Origin: Aselliscus stoliczkanus
Taxonomy: Eukaryota > Chordata > Mammalia > Chiroptera > Hipposideridae
DNA length: 64,000 bases
Assembly: GCA_033961575.1 (NCBI GenBank)
Contig: CM066736.1
Coordinates: 78,888,852 to 78,952,851, forward strand
Direction of reading: 5' to 3'
The notes under the pieces were generated by a model. That model did no database searches and was not told the DNA's origin. It saw nothing but the letters and a program-made list of their open reading frames with translations. Made by a program: the position numbers and the translations under genes. Numbering within the stretch: position 1 is the first letter of the stretch; each line of letters begins with the position of its first letter. Of this stretch, positions 49,740 through 60,999 are shown piece after piece.

Positions 49740-49935
49740 CTTTACCTGAGCTCTTCCTCTGTGCCAGGGATTTTCTTAAACACTTATTGTGAATTATTTA
49801 TTTTAACCCCGACAGTCACCTTATGAGGTAGATGGTGTCATGTCTTCAATTTACAATCGAGGCTTGAGAAGTTACCTAACGTGCCCGTGCTCATCCACTG
49901 ATAAGTAGCAGGGCTGGGATTCACACCCAGGGGAC
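49740..49935 (+). repeat. MIR SINE
   Basis: 'ctgagctcttcctctgtgcc', 'gtcaccttatgaggtagatg', 'gcagggctgggattcacacc'. Confidence 0.8.
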
Positions 49936-50081
49936 CGTTAGTCCCCGCATCAGCACAAACATGGCGGCCGAGATGTCTGTGCTTGCTGGAAAAGTTCTCC
50001 ACCCATTTCTCTTTTTCTTTTCTTTCTCTGTTTTTATCCTGCCTTCTCATCTCCTTTCTTCTGGCTCAGGGTCAATGAATC

Positions 50082-50083
50082 TT

Positions 50084-50122
<39 letters not shown>

Positions 50123-50123
50123 T
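50082..50123. repeat. (TTTA)n microsatellite
   Basis: About ten TTTA units. Confidence 0.92.
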
Positions 50124-50549
50124 GCTCTTTTATGATGAACATAAAAGTTACATTTCTTGCATTTCATTGGGGATTTTGATGCATCCCTCCCTAAAAACTC
50201 ACTAGAAACAATAAGCAGATGATAGAATCTACCTTTTGGGTGAACCCACCAGGCATGATTCTTTTCAGTTTACTTTCTGTAATCTATATTATGAAACCAT
50301 AGGGTTTGCTTTTTTATTTTATTTTTCCCAAATTAAAAACTTATAGTATAATGTTGAATATATGTCTTTTTCATATTAAACACCCTCAGCAATCCTGAAT
50401 ACATCAGTTCCCAAGCCCTACCCTCCATCCCCACTTTGGGGATTTTATTTTCTATTCTAATTCTGTTCACCTCTCTTTCCCTTGTTTTTCTTTTCCTTTT
50501 TTTTTTTTCCATATTTTATCCTTCATTGTTAGAAAAAAAAATCATACAG

Positions 50550-50593
50550 GTGCGTGTGCACGCACGCGCGCGCGCACACACACACACACACAC
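50550..50593. repeat. Alternating purine-pyrimidine tract with (CG)n core
   Basis: 44 nt of strict alternation: GTGCGTGTGCACGCA, then CGCGCGCGCGC at 50565-50575, then (AC)n. The CG core is the most favourable sequence for left-handed Z-DNA, and CpG is otherwise scarce here. Confidence 0.92.
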
Positions 50594-50639
50594 TTTAGTG
50601 GTATTTTACCAATACACTGATACTGTAATTCTTGATTTC

Positions 50640-51440
50640 ACCCCATTTTGCTCCCCTTTCACACTTCCCCGATTCAGTAAGTGGCATATACATTTAGCCA
50701 AGAACTTGAGAATTATGCTTATTGTTCTCCTTCACACCCATCATTCAATTTATCATCAACTCCTATTAATTCTACCTCCAAAATGTACCTCAAATATTTT
50801 TATTCTCTTCTACTTCTATTTCTACCACTTGAACCCAGACCTCCATCATCTCCCATCTACAATAGCCTCCTGATTGGTCTCACCACTTCCCCTGTTGTCC
50901 TCCTGGTTTATACTCAGTGCAGCCAAAGTGATCTGTAAAAATACAGATCAGATCTTTCTCTCCTTTTGCATTGGTATAAAATGCAAAATCATTAACATAG
51001 CATCCAAGCTATGCATGATCTCACCCCTGCTTGCCTCTTAAACATCTTCCCTTTGCTGACCACACTATTTACATTCACAAAGTGCACTAAAGCTCTTCCT
51101 GCCTCAAGCGCTTCACACATGCTTTTTTCTCAAACTGGAAAGTTCTTACACTTTGCCTGGTTAACTTCTGGTCATCTTAGATCTAAGCTTAAATTGCACT
51201 TCCTCGGAGAAGCTCCCTGGAAGAGAAAATTTGGTCCCCTATTGTATTATCTCTTTTTTCGTAAGACTCAAGCAATTTATTATTATACATTTATTTATGG
51301 GATTTTTAAACTAAATGTCTCACACTCAGTGCTGTAAGCTCAATGAGTGGAATTGTGTCTATTTGTGCACTGCTATACCCTTAACATTTAGTATAGTGCC
51401 TGGCACAGCAGGAACTCAGAATTATTGAGTAACTAAATAA
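50640..51440 (+). repeat. L2 LINE, 3' region (+ strand)
   Basis: Ordered L2 phrases: 'caatagcctcctgattggtc', 'atgatctcacccctgcttgc', 'cttaaattgcacttcctcgg', 'agtgcctggcacagcaggaa'. The 145- and 108-codon frames here are non-genic. Confidence 0.72.
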
Positions 51441-51968
51441 ACACGGAAATAAAATCATCGGCAAACAAGTAGACAGATACCTGTTCCAGGAACAAATCAT
51501 GGTTCAAGCTGTGCTTTACTCAGTTCTTAGTAGGTACATAAAACAACACCATGAGTGAACAAATCCATGTATAGAAAAAAGTAACAAGGGCTAGAGCTCA
51601 CTTTGTGTATTGCACTTTCACCTTAAGTTATCTTGATCGTCAATGTCTACATTACAGTTCACTAAGTAACAGTCAACTCTTCATGAACACTGAGCAGTTC
51701 CTTTCAGAGGTTATTTACTTCCTCTCCAATGGGAAATACCTGAGCAGATGTTTCTTGAAATGTGGCCAATAATTTAAGAAATAAGCTCAAGGATTCTAGT
51801 TCCATTGATGACACCATCACTTGCTTTTTCCACTGTGGCCTTAAATAACTTAGAGAATTTCAGAGGTAGATTGGAACTTAGAATTAGATAGACAAGCCCC
51901 TATTCAACTCGAGTAATGATAAGAAACCTAATCTACTATCTTCACAGGTCCATGTCTTACTTCTACTC

Positions 51969-52413
51969 TTGGTAGAACAAAAGATACCTTTCTGGATCAC
52001 TGTTGGGATTAATGAGCTAATTTGTGTACAGTACAGCCTGGTATATAATAAGATTATATAAACGGTAGTGATTGTTTTCTTCTCCTCCTCCTCTATTATC
52101 ATCATTTTCATCATGATGGTAACTATTACTGTTAATACTACATGCCAGGAACCATTTTGGGAACAGGGAATACAACAGTAAATAAAACAAACAAAGACCA
52201 TGCTCTAATGAAATCAGTATTCCAAGTAGCAATATTCCTGGGTAGCGATAACAAACTGAAGAATAAGCATAATTTCAAAAGCAATCCTCTATGAAGACAA
52301 AGTAGCTGTGAGAAACTACTATGCAAAGTCACGATAGCAACAAATGTAGAAACTCAAAATCAAGACAGTACGTTAGACCATCACACCCACCATAGAGATA
52401 TTAATTAAAACCA
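51969..52413 (-). mobile_element. Inserted copy of 56267-56879, part inverted, with 13-bp flanking repeats
   Basis: 51976-52228 is the reverse complement of 56636-56879. 52230-52416 is a direct copy of 56267-56453 (about 92% identical by eye over 168 nt; its last bases overlap the right flanking repeat). The 182-bp spacer between these pieces at the source is absent. CTTACTTCTACTC flanks the block at 51956-51968 and 52414-52426. Seven unexplained bases (TTGGTAG) lie at the left edge. No poly(A) or poly(T). Confidence 0.85.
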
Positions 52414-53219
52414 CTTACTTCTACTCAGGGCATTTGAAACTATCCCAGTCTATTTCAGGAGCACACACATATTGATACAGCAATTACTGTCTCAGATTAG
52501 GATACAAAACTACTACCTTTATGCAAATTACATGTGAAATCACTCATGCACCAGCCTAATCCCAAATCAGCATTCAGAAGAATGGAGGCCAGGAGCTAGG
52601 AGAGTCAATCATCTGTATTTCCATGGGAATATCCAAATTCTCAACTCTTTGAATCAATAGCAAACATCTAGGGATGAATTAATTGTATACACAACTTACT
52701 TCTTTGACATTATCTAAAAGGAAACAGAGAAATGTTCCTTAAGGAAGCATTTCGAATTACTTGGGGAAGTGCCAGCTCCTAAAGCTACAGATTATATTTA
52801 GAATAATTGACTTTCAGACCTTGCAAAAGCAAGAAATGGGCAGAGCCTGGATTCAAATGAACATTTGGAGCTCTATGAAAAAATAACTGGGATTACTGTG
52901 GGGCTCCTGCTGGTTTTTTTTTTTTTTTTTTAAGGTAGTTTTTGATGTTCTCATTGGTTTTCTGCTTTGGGAGAATGGTAAGTCATTTGTCTTTTGATAT
53001 TCCTAGAGCAAGAAGAACAATAGTCTGGTTTGCTCAACACATATGGCATATTTTCATTTATCCTTTTACATAGTTGGTCCTAATTATTATATTTTGTGGT
53101 TGATAATCAAGGATGAGATAAACCAGATGAAGGCTAATAAAAGTATGTCAGCAGATTTTGGAATAGGAAATGGATTTTGAAGCATTAGGGGATCTTAAAA
53201 CATCTTCACTTGTTGAAGC

Positions 53220-53350
53220 GTATGCATTCATGAGACTTCATTATCCTGGATGCTGGGAATTCAAAGGTGAATCGGGCATGGTTTTTCCCCTTAAACAGTT
53301 CAAAGACATGGAAATGAAGTATTCATGACTGTGTGTTGTGATAAGTATCT
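53220..53350 (+). repeat. Ancient interspersed repeat fragment
   Basis: 'gatgctgggaattcaaaggt', 'cttaaacagttcaaagacat' resemble the same uncertain family as 19905. Confidence 0.4.
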
Positions 53351-54084
53351 ACCAAAGGCTCTCGTTTCTCCAGTGTGCCTCATCTCTAGGTAACTAAAGT
53401 CAGACTGGTGTAAGAGATAGTGATAGCAGCAGGCATGATTTTAGACTGTCCCTTCAGGAGAGGTTTGAACATACATTCAGGAATGTTCCCCACTCACACC
53501 TTGTTTCATCAATTCCTAACAGTTTATAAGAAGTGTGATTTATGGGATTTACCCTTACCTTCTCATCGGTCTATCTGTTAGTATTCCTACAGAGCTCATA
53601 ATCCAGGTAAAATTTACTCCCTTTGTAGAAATCATAAAGTTGGCAGCCTCAAGCCATTCCCAGTTTGGGGACATAGAGTGAGATCTTTATCTCACAATAC
53701 CTCAGCCATATGGTATATTGTGGCCTGTCTTTGGCAAGCTGTCTCTCCATGCAACATAATTGAAAAGTTAGCTAGGCCTTTAATGTTATAACTGTCTCAA
53801 AGTCTGTAAATCCAAAATTAAATATAATTTATAATTTCTAGACATGATAGTGCTGTAATAGAAGTACATTTGAGCCTCTAAATATAAACAGAGTAGGAAT
53901 AACACAACTCTGCCTGTTTTCCCTTAAAGTTTTCAGAAAGACACTGAGCTCATCAGTTGGATGAGGGAAGAAATGAGGAAGTAAAAGGAATAGTACAGTT
54001 AAGCCTCATGGTGTGTAAAGCATATACACTCGGAGGCTCCCAGTAGTTCTGTGTGGCTAAAGTTTACTGAGTGGGTGATATAAA

Positions 54085-54260
54085 GTTGGAGACCCAGGCA
54101 GCTGCAGATCATAAAGGGCCTTACTTGCTAAGCTGAGGGTTTTGAACTTTATTCTGTGAACAGTGAAGAGCAGTTGAAAAATTTTAAAGCTGAGCAAAGA
54201 TATAATTCGATTTGTGTTTTTAGAAAGATCACTGTCAGCTATGTAGAAAGAGTCTGAAGA
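54085..54260 (+). repeat. Ancient interspersed repeat, family uncertain
   Basis: 'gatcataaagggccttactt', 'ttttgaactttattctgtga', 'agaaagatcactgtcagcta'. Confidence 0.5.
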
Positions 54261-54589
54261 CTAGTTAGCATGTTCACTACAGTGGAAATCACGAAGACTC
54301 ACATTGAAGCTGTGGAGACAGAGAGATTAATGGATCCAAAATTATTAATCAGATAGAAAGGTACCTAGTGAATGATTCAAGGGGAACAATTTTCTGTCTT
54401 GGGGTATTCACTACGTGGTGTTTGCATCACCTCCTCTCAGAGATAGTGAGCATTCTTGTCCACAATAAGTGTACTTAAACACAGAACTCTGTAGAAGGAG
54501 ACTCAATAGAAGGAAATGGAGGCAAACTATATTAGAATGTCTGTTGTTTGAGGTGGTGGCAAACTGATGTCATAGAGGAGATAGGGATT

Positions 54590-54790
54590 GTGTCCAGACT
54601 CTCTAGGTTTGAGACCATCCTTGGGCCCTACAGATCACATGCATTTAACTAAGTACTTCACCTCCCTCAGAGACTCAACTCACTCACCAGTAAAGGAGGG
54701 AAATAATCCTATCTGTGTTGTTTTCTTCATAGGATTGTTGCCAGGATCAAAGGAAATGAAGCAAATGAACTTGCATCTATTCATTGTCCA
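54590..54790 (-). repeat. MIR-like SINE (minus)
   Basis: 'taagtacttcacctccctca', 'ttcataggattgttgccagg'. Confidence 0.55.
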
Positions 54791-55989
54791 CATTGGTTAT
54801 TATTGTTTCCATGTGCTTATTGTATTTTAAAGTCTTGAGCACATGTATATTTATTTTTAATGCTATCACAAATCAGGTGAAAAATATTTATCAGCAAAGA
54901 TAAATCACTGGAGACCATAAGCAAGCTACTGATGGAAATGTCTTCTATCATTTTTAGCAGCACTCATTCTCATCACCATAGGCAAAGTTAAATATTTTCC
55001 ATTTTATTAATACATATATAAGCTCACTGTAAAAAGTGGTATGTTTGTAAAGCCATATGCGACTTCACACTTCTAGAGGTAATTTTTTTTCTTATCTACT
55101 CATGTAGCAGTATTTCTATGTAGACAAAATAATAGCTACTCTGTGCAGCACTGATAAGCAGCTAGCATTTTACATACCGACATTATTGTTTCTAATAATC
55201 CCAACAACTTTACAAAGTGTGGGTTTGACCTAGCAAGAGAAGGGTCGGGGACTCTAACCAGGGCATTCCCACACCCAGATGATACTCTGATGGAGCCTAA
55301 CCCCTCCCTTGCACACACACCTCAGTTCCTCCCTAAGTCTTCCAAGTTTCATATCCACTGTGCTGGGAATCTCTGGGCCTGAAAGAAAAGTTGAGCCCTG
55401 TTCATACAATGTCATCTGGGAAATAGCACCATTAAGAAAAGAAAGAAGGTGCAAATCATTGACCTTCTTATGCCCTTAAAAAAGCTGAAATAATCTTAAA
55501 GAATTCTTAATTTCATTGTTAATTAAAACCGGGAGAGGAAGCCTCCTGGGCCTGGGTCACAAGGCACAGCCTCTTCCCAAGTTTATGCAGCAGTTTGTTC
55601 TTCAAAGGCCTTCACTGCCTGTTTGAAGTAGGTGAGCCCTAAACCCAATTTGAATTAAGGAAAATGAGGAGAGATTAATTGACTCCCACAGAGTCACAAA
55701 GGCTGCTCTTGCCATATTCCCTTTTATAGTCTCATTTCTCTGCAACGTGATGTATGCAAGGGTTCACACTGAAGGAAACACCTCTTGCTTTGAAATTAAT
55801 GCATTCTCTATGCAGATACTTTCTATAAACATATGCTAGCTATTATATGCCCTTCACTCTTCTTTTTTTTTTCTTTTGATATTAGGGTGATGTTCTTTCA
55901 TTAACAATTCAAGAATTTTTTTAAAGCACATTTAAAATTGCATTGTATAGTTAAAGAAAGAAGGAAGACAGGGAACTCAACCCCTTTCA

Positions 55990-56095
55990 GAAACTCTCAT
56001 TTACTCTTCACAACAACCCTGGGAGGTAGGTTGAGAGTGGGAGGCTCAGAAGAGCTGTGAAATGAACTCAGATTGGTTTTATTCCAAAATTCCTG
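55990..56095 (+). repeat. MIR fragment
   Basis: 'tcttcacaacaaccctggga', 'ggtaggttgagagtgggagg'. Confidence 0.55.
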
Positions 56096-56266
56096 TTCTG
56101 TGATATTCAAATAACTCTGTGAGGAAACATTCTAAATGTAACTGATTTGCTTATTAAAAAGAGCCACAGTACTTATCTACCTGAGATATTATGAATATTT
56201 TCCCTTAGTTTCAGCATATCTTTTTTGTGTTTTGAGAGCAATATTGGTGTTTACTTTAGTAACCAT

Positions 56267-56879
56267 TATATTATTGGATAGCAAATAACAAACTGAAGAA
56301 TAAGCATAATTTCAAAAGCAATCCTCTATGAAGGCAAAGTAGCTCTGAGAAAGTGCCATGTAAAGTCACGATAGCAACAAATGTAGGAACTCAGAATCAA
56401 GACAGTATGTTAGACCATAACACCCACCACAGAAATATAAATTAAAACCACTAACATGGATTGAGTGCTTTCATATGCTAGGGACTGTTCCAAACTTTTA
56501 TATGCATTAACTCATTTTATCCTCACATTGTTAGCTGTGATCATTCAAATTTTATAGAAAACATACTATACATGTTTTAACTAACAAATGGAAATAATGG
56601 GATGAGATAGTTGAAATTGAGCATATCAGGACTTATACTTGGAATACTGATTTCATTAGAGCAAGGTCTTTGTTTGTTTTATTTACTGTTGTATTCCCTA
56701 TTCCCAAAATGGTTCCTGGCATGTAGTATAATAGTTAACCATCATGATGATGATGATGATAGAGGAGGAGGAGGAGAAAACAATCACTACCATTTATATA
56801 ATCTTATTATATACCAGGCTGTACTATATACAAATTAGCTCATTAATCCCAACAGTGATCCAGAAAGGTATCTTTTGTT
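56267..56879 (+). repeat. Source copy of the 51969-52413 insertion
   Basis: Uninterrupted order: piece P (56267-56453), spacer (56454-56635), piece Q (56636-56879). MIR-like sequence runs on beyond 56879, so the right limit of Q is an arbitrary cut in an older repeat. This marks the locus as donor rather than recipient. Confidence 0.78.
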
Positions 56880-57000
56880 ATTATTATCTCCATTGTGCAA
56901 GTGAAGAAATTGAGGTCTGGAGAGGTTAAGTTGTCACACTGATAGGATTCGAATCTAAGCAAGCTGGCACCAGAATCTGTGCTTTTTAATGTGCTGAATG
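56456..57000 (+). repeat. MIR-type sequences, possibly two copies
   Basis: 'tgcattaactcattttatcc' (about 56503) and, further on, 'gaagaaattgaggtctggag', 'aggattcgaatctaagcaag' (about 56903-56965) are MIR features in sense orientation. A (GAT)n/(GAG)n stretch lies between them at 56741-56776. Confidence 0.6.
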
Positions 57001-57093
57001 AAAATTTATTGAATGTTATTTTTGTCGCACATAACCCTCAAGTATTAGATTGTGCTAGATAAAAAAAGTACCTCATTTAACTATAGTCAAATT

Positions 57094-57127
57094 TAGATAG
57101 ATAGATAGATAGATACATAGATAGATA
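57094..57127. repeat. (GATA)n microsatellite
   Basis: About eight GATA units, one changed to CATA. Confidence 0.9.
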
Positions 57128-57144
57128 AAGACTATATGGTTACA

Positions 57145-57379
57145 AATCTTGACTCTGAAATCAGTGTTAGGGTTAGAATACTGCCTCCCCAGCCGCCTAG
57201 TTCTGTACACTTGAACAAATAACTACTCTGAGCTTCTATATCTTCATCCGTATAATAGCAGTAATTGTAGTATCCATCTCATGGGGTTGCTATAAGGATT
57301 TAATAAGGTTATATATACAGCACTAAGAGCAATGCCTAAGAAATATGAAGTGCCCTGTTAATGTTAGCTATCATTGTGT

Positions 57380-57395
<16 letters not shown>
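57145..57395 (-). repeat. MIR SINE (minus)
   Basis: 'tctatatcttcatccgtata', 'catctcatggggttgctata', 'gccctgttaatgttagctat'. Confidence 0.75.

Positions 57396-57418
<23 letters not shown>
57374..57418. repeat. (TG)n microsatellite
   Basis: About 22 TG units with one A interruption. Confidence 0.94.
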
Positions 57419-57419
<1 letters not shown>

Positions 57420-59439
57420 AATGACATATTATGACCCCCTAAATAGAGACCTTAGGCTGAGATGGGAATGAATTTTTATTGAAGGACTATTATAAATGCC
57501 TGTTTTCATTCATGGCCTGATGTGTGAATCCAATGAATTATAAAAGGAGATGAATGCGAGGATTGGCCGTATGGGAGGAAGGGCTGTCTGTGCAAAACTA
57601 CTATATTTCTATAGAGATCTAAGTATTTTAAAATGTAGGAGACTGTTTTGACTAAAGGATCAAAATTTAAGTTTCAGAGGAGAAAGTAAATCTTTTATTT
57701 CAACTCTTTTAATTCAGTGCTGTAGACTTTAAGTTCATAGAAAGTTGAAAGGATCCCTTGAACAGGGCTTTTAAAGTCAGAAGGATGTGTCTTAAATTGA
57801 ATACTAAAACCCCAGATCACTCTATTCCAGAGAAAATAAATACATTAGAGGGTAAAGAGGAGTTTTATAGTTTGCTTTAAAAGAAGGGAGGGTATACTGG
57901 GGCTAGTTAACCTAGACAGAGCCTTTGTCCAAATTAAAAAAAAAAAAGAAAAGTCTTCCTTCCCTTCTTGTGGATGAAGGATAAAATGTGACAGGACCCA
58001 AATATGACATGATAAACAGAGTTCAGACTAAATTTCAGTCCTAGCTCATCCCCTTTGCCAAGTTCTTGTGAACAACCTGCCTGAAAGAATGGAGGTAAGA
58101 AATGAAAACCTTGTTTCTCTTTGTTATTTTCATCTCTCGCAAATTCATTCTAATGTTCCACTTGCTTTTTTATGCCTCTAGCATAATTATGAGAATATCA
58201 TTCTGTCAACCTCACAGGTTTAAAATTAACTAGAAGTTAATACAGATTCAGAGATGAAAGACATCCTAGAAATAATTTAATCCAACTTTTATGTGTTCCA
58301 GATGAGAAAACTGTCACTCAGACCAAATATGTATTAAATGCCTATCATATGGTTGATACTTCTGGGAGTATACAACCCAGACATAATCAAATCCTATTTT
58401 CAGGAGGTTTAGGAATCGTTCACCCAAGAGGGTTTGTGTGTGTGTGTTTGTTTGTTTCTTTGTTTGGTGGATATAAGTGACAGCTACTGGTAATATAAAA
58501 AAAGTCTAAAAATTAATTATGGATTGCATTTTTCAAATACATATGAATTTTACTCATCTTTCAGCTTTATTTATTTTGGATCTATCCTGGTTTTTCCTAG
58601 GTATTACAGTTATAGATCTGTATTCATTGGTCTCTAGGTATTCAGACATTTCTTTTTAAAGATTTTTATTAAAATAGAGCTAACATACAATATGATATTA
58701 TTTTCAGGTATATATCATAGTTGTTCAACAGTACCACCTGGCACTATACAGAGGTATCACCACATTATTGATTATGTTCCATATGCTAAAGAATTTATCA
58801 CCATGATATGTCTGGCAACTGCCTGACACTGCACCATACTATCACAATATTATTGACTATATTTACTATGCTGTATATTACATCCCCAAGACTTATTTGT
58901 TTTATACCTGGGACTTTGAACCTCTTATTCTTCTTTCTCTTTTCCCCCTTGTTAAAATTTTTCAATTAGAGTTGACATTCAATATTATTTTATATTAGTT
59001 TTAAATGTAGAGCATAGTGGTTAGGCATTTATATAATTTAGGAAGTGATCCCCTTGACTAGTATCCATGTGGCACTATACATAGTTATTACTATATTATT
59101 GATTATATACCCTATGCTGTACTTTACATCCCCATAACAAATTTGTAACTACCAATTTGTATTTCTTAATCCCTTCACCTTTTTCACACTGCCACCAACA
59201 CCCTCCCATCTATCGCCCCAATAAATCTAGTACCTATCTGACACCATACATAGTTATTACAATATAATTGGTTATATTCCTTATGCTATATTCTACATCC
59301 CCTTGACTACTGCATAACAAACAATTTGTACTGATTAACATCTTCCATTTTTTTTACCCACATCACCAACCCCCTCCCATCTGGCAACCATCAAAATGTT
59401 CTCTGTATCTATGAGTTTGTTTCTGTTTTGTTTATTTGT

Positions 59440-59764
59440 TTATTTTGTTCTTTAGATTCCACACATAAGTAAAATTATATGACATTTGCATTTTGTTATC
59501 TTTTTCTACTACACTCAGCCCAATACCGTCTAGGTCCATCTATGTTGTTGCAGATGATAAGATTTCATTCTTTTTTGTGGTAAATATTCCATTGTATGTA
59601 TGCACCACTTCTTTATCCATTCATCCATTCGGGGACACCCAGGTTGCCTTCATATTTTGGCTATTGTAAATAATGCTGCAATGAACATATAGATGAGCAT
59701 GTCATCTTGAAGTAGTATTTTGGGTTTCTTCTTATAAATACCCAGAAGTGGGATTACTAGGTCC
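59440..59764 (-). pseudogene. L1 ORF2 C-terminal fragment
   Basis: Minus-strand translation gives IPLLGIYKKKPKYYFK and following residues like the extreme C-terminus of L1 ORF2p, joined directly to endonuclease-region sequence. About a thousand codons, including the reverse transcriptase, are absent between the two. Confidence 0.72.
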
Positions 59765-60050
59765 TTCTTTGTCTCTTATTATAGTCTTTGTTTTGAAGTC
59801 TGTTTTGTCTGGTAAGTATTGCTATCCCAGTTTGTTTGTTTTTGTTTGCTTGTTTGTTTCCATTTTCATGAAATATCTTTTTCCATCCCTTTACTTTAAG
59901 CCTGTGTGTTTCTTTCCATCTAAAGTGAGTCCCTTGTAAGCAGCATATGTAAGGGTTTTATTTTCTTATCCATTCAGTCCCACCCTATCTTTTGATTCGA
60001 TCTTTTACCATTTGCATTGAAAGTAGTTGTTGATAGGTATGTAGTTATTG
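59765..60050 (-). pseudogene. L1 ORF2 endonuclease fragment
   Basis: One frame gives NPYICCLQGTHFRWKETHRL and KVKGWKKIFHENG, matching the first part of the L1 endonuclease. The usual QETH motif, whose Glu is catalytic, reads QGTH (Gly codon 59931-59933). A later stretch in another frame (NTYQTKQTSKQRL**ETKKD; the DKTDF...KRDKEG region) carries stops. It ends abruptly at about 59765, where C-terminal sequence begins. Confidence 0.75.
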
Positions 60051-60084
60051 CTATTTTATTCATATTTTTTATTTTTTATTTTTT

Positions 60085-60999
60085 TCATCTTAAAAAAGTC
60101 TGTCTAACATTCTTTGTTGTACTGGTTTGGTGCTTATGTACTCCTTTAGCTTTTTCTTTCCCTGAAAGCTCTTTATCTGTTCTTCGATTCTAAATGAGCT
60201 TTGCTGGGTATAGTAATCTTGGTGGTAGGTCCTGGCTTTTCATGACTTTGAATATTTCCTGCCAATCCATTCTAGCCTGAAAAGTTTCTGATAAGAAATC
60301 AGCTGACAGTCTTATGGGAGCTCCCTTGTAGGTAATTAACTGCTTTTCTCTTGTTGCTTTTAAAATTCTCTCCTTGTCTTTAACCTTTGGCATTCTAATT
60401 GTGATGTGTCTTGGTGTGAGCCAATTTGGGTTCATCTTATTTGGGACTCTCCATGCTTTCTGGGCTTGTATAACTATTTCTTTTGCAAGGTTAAGGAAGT
60501 TTTCTGTCGTTATGTCTTCAAATAGGTTTTCAATTCCTTGCTCTCTCTCTTCTCCTGCTGGTACCCCTATGATGTGAATGTTGGTATGCTTGATGTTGTT
60601 CCAGAGGCCCCTTAAACTCTCCTCAATTTTATGGATTCTTTCTTCGTTTTGCTGTTCTGATTGGGTGTTTTCTGCTACCTTATCTTCTAAATCATTGATT
60701 CTCTCCTTTGCTTCATCTAATCTGTAGATTATATGTAATGTATTCTTCATTTCCATTATTGTATTCTTTATTTCTGACTGGTTCTTTTTCATGTTTTCTA
60801 TCACCACTTTTATGTTTCCTATCTCTTTGTTGAAGTTTTCCCTGAGATCATTGAGCATCCTTATAACCAGTGTTTGGAACTCTGTTTCTGGTAGCTTACT
60901 TGTCTCCATTTTGTTTAGTTCTTTTACTGGAGCTTTATTCTGTTTATTTGGGAAATCTCTTTTTGTATCCCTATTTTGGCTGCCTCCTTGTGATTGTGT
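60085..60999 (-). pseudogene. L1 ORF1 (ORF1p, RNA-binding chaperone) relic, nearly intact
   Basis: ORF1p is the trimeric nucleic-acid chaperone that coats L1 RNA. The frame spans 305 codons from the expected start to TGA at 60085-60087. Residues 1-30 (TQSQGGSQNRDTKRDFPNKQ at the start) precede the first Met still present (60907-60909). A long heptad-rich coiled coil follows (LVIRMLNDLRENFNKEIGNI onward), then the RRM-like part ([16 protein letters not shown]) and the C-terminal domain ([39 protein letters not shown]). Two lesions: TAG replaces the expected ATG at 61000-61002, and a TAG stop at 60190-60192 removes the last 34 residues. Codons 31-269 are open, which is unusual preservation for a dead copy and implies moderate age. 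Confidence 0.88.

Noticed and set aside
49961..50179. ATGGCGGCCGAGATG, resembling a gene start in a CpG context.
   Set aside because: It follows directly on a MIR, runs into a (TTTA)n microsatellite, and has no promoter or splice support.
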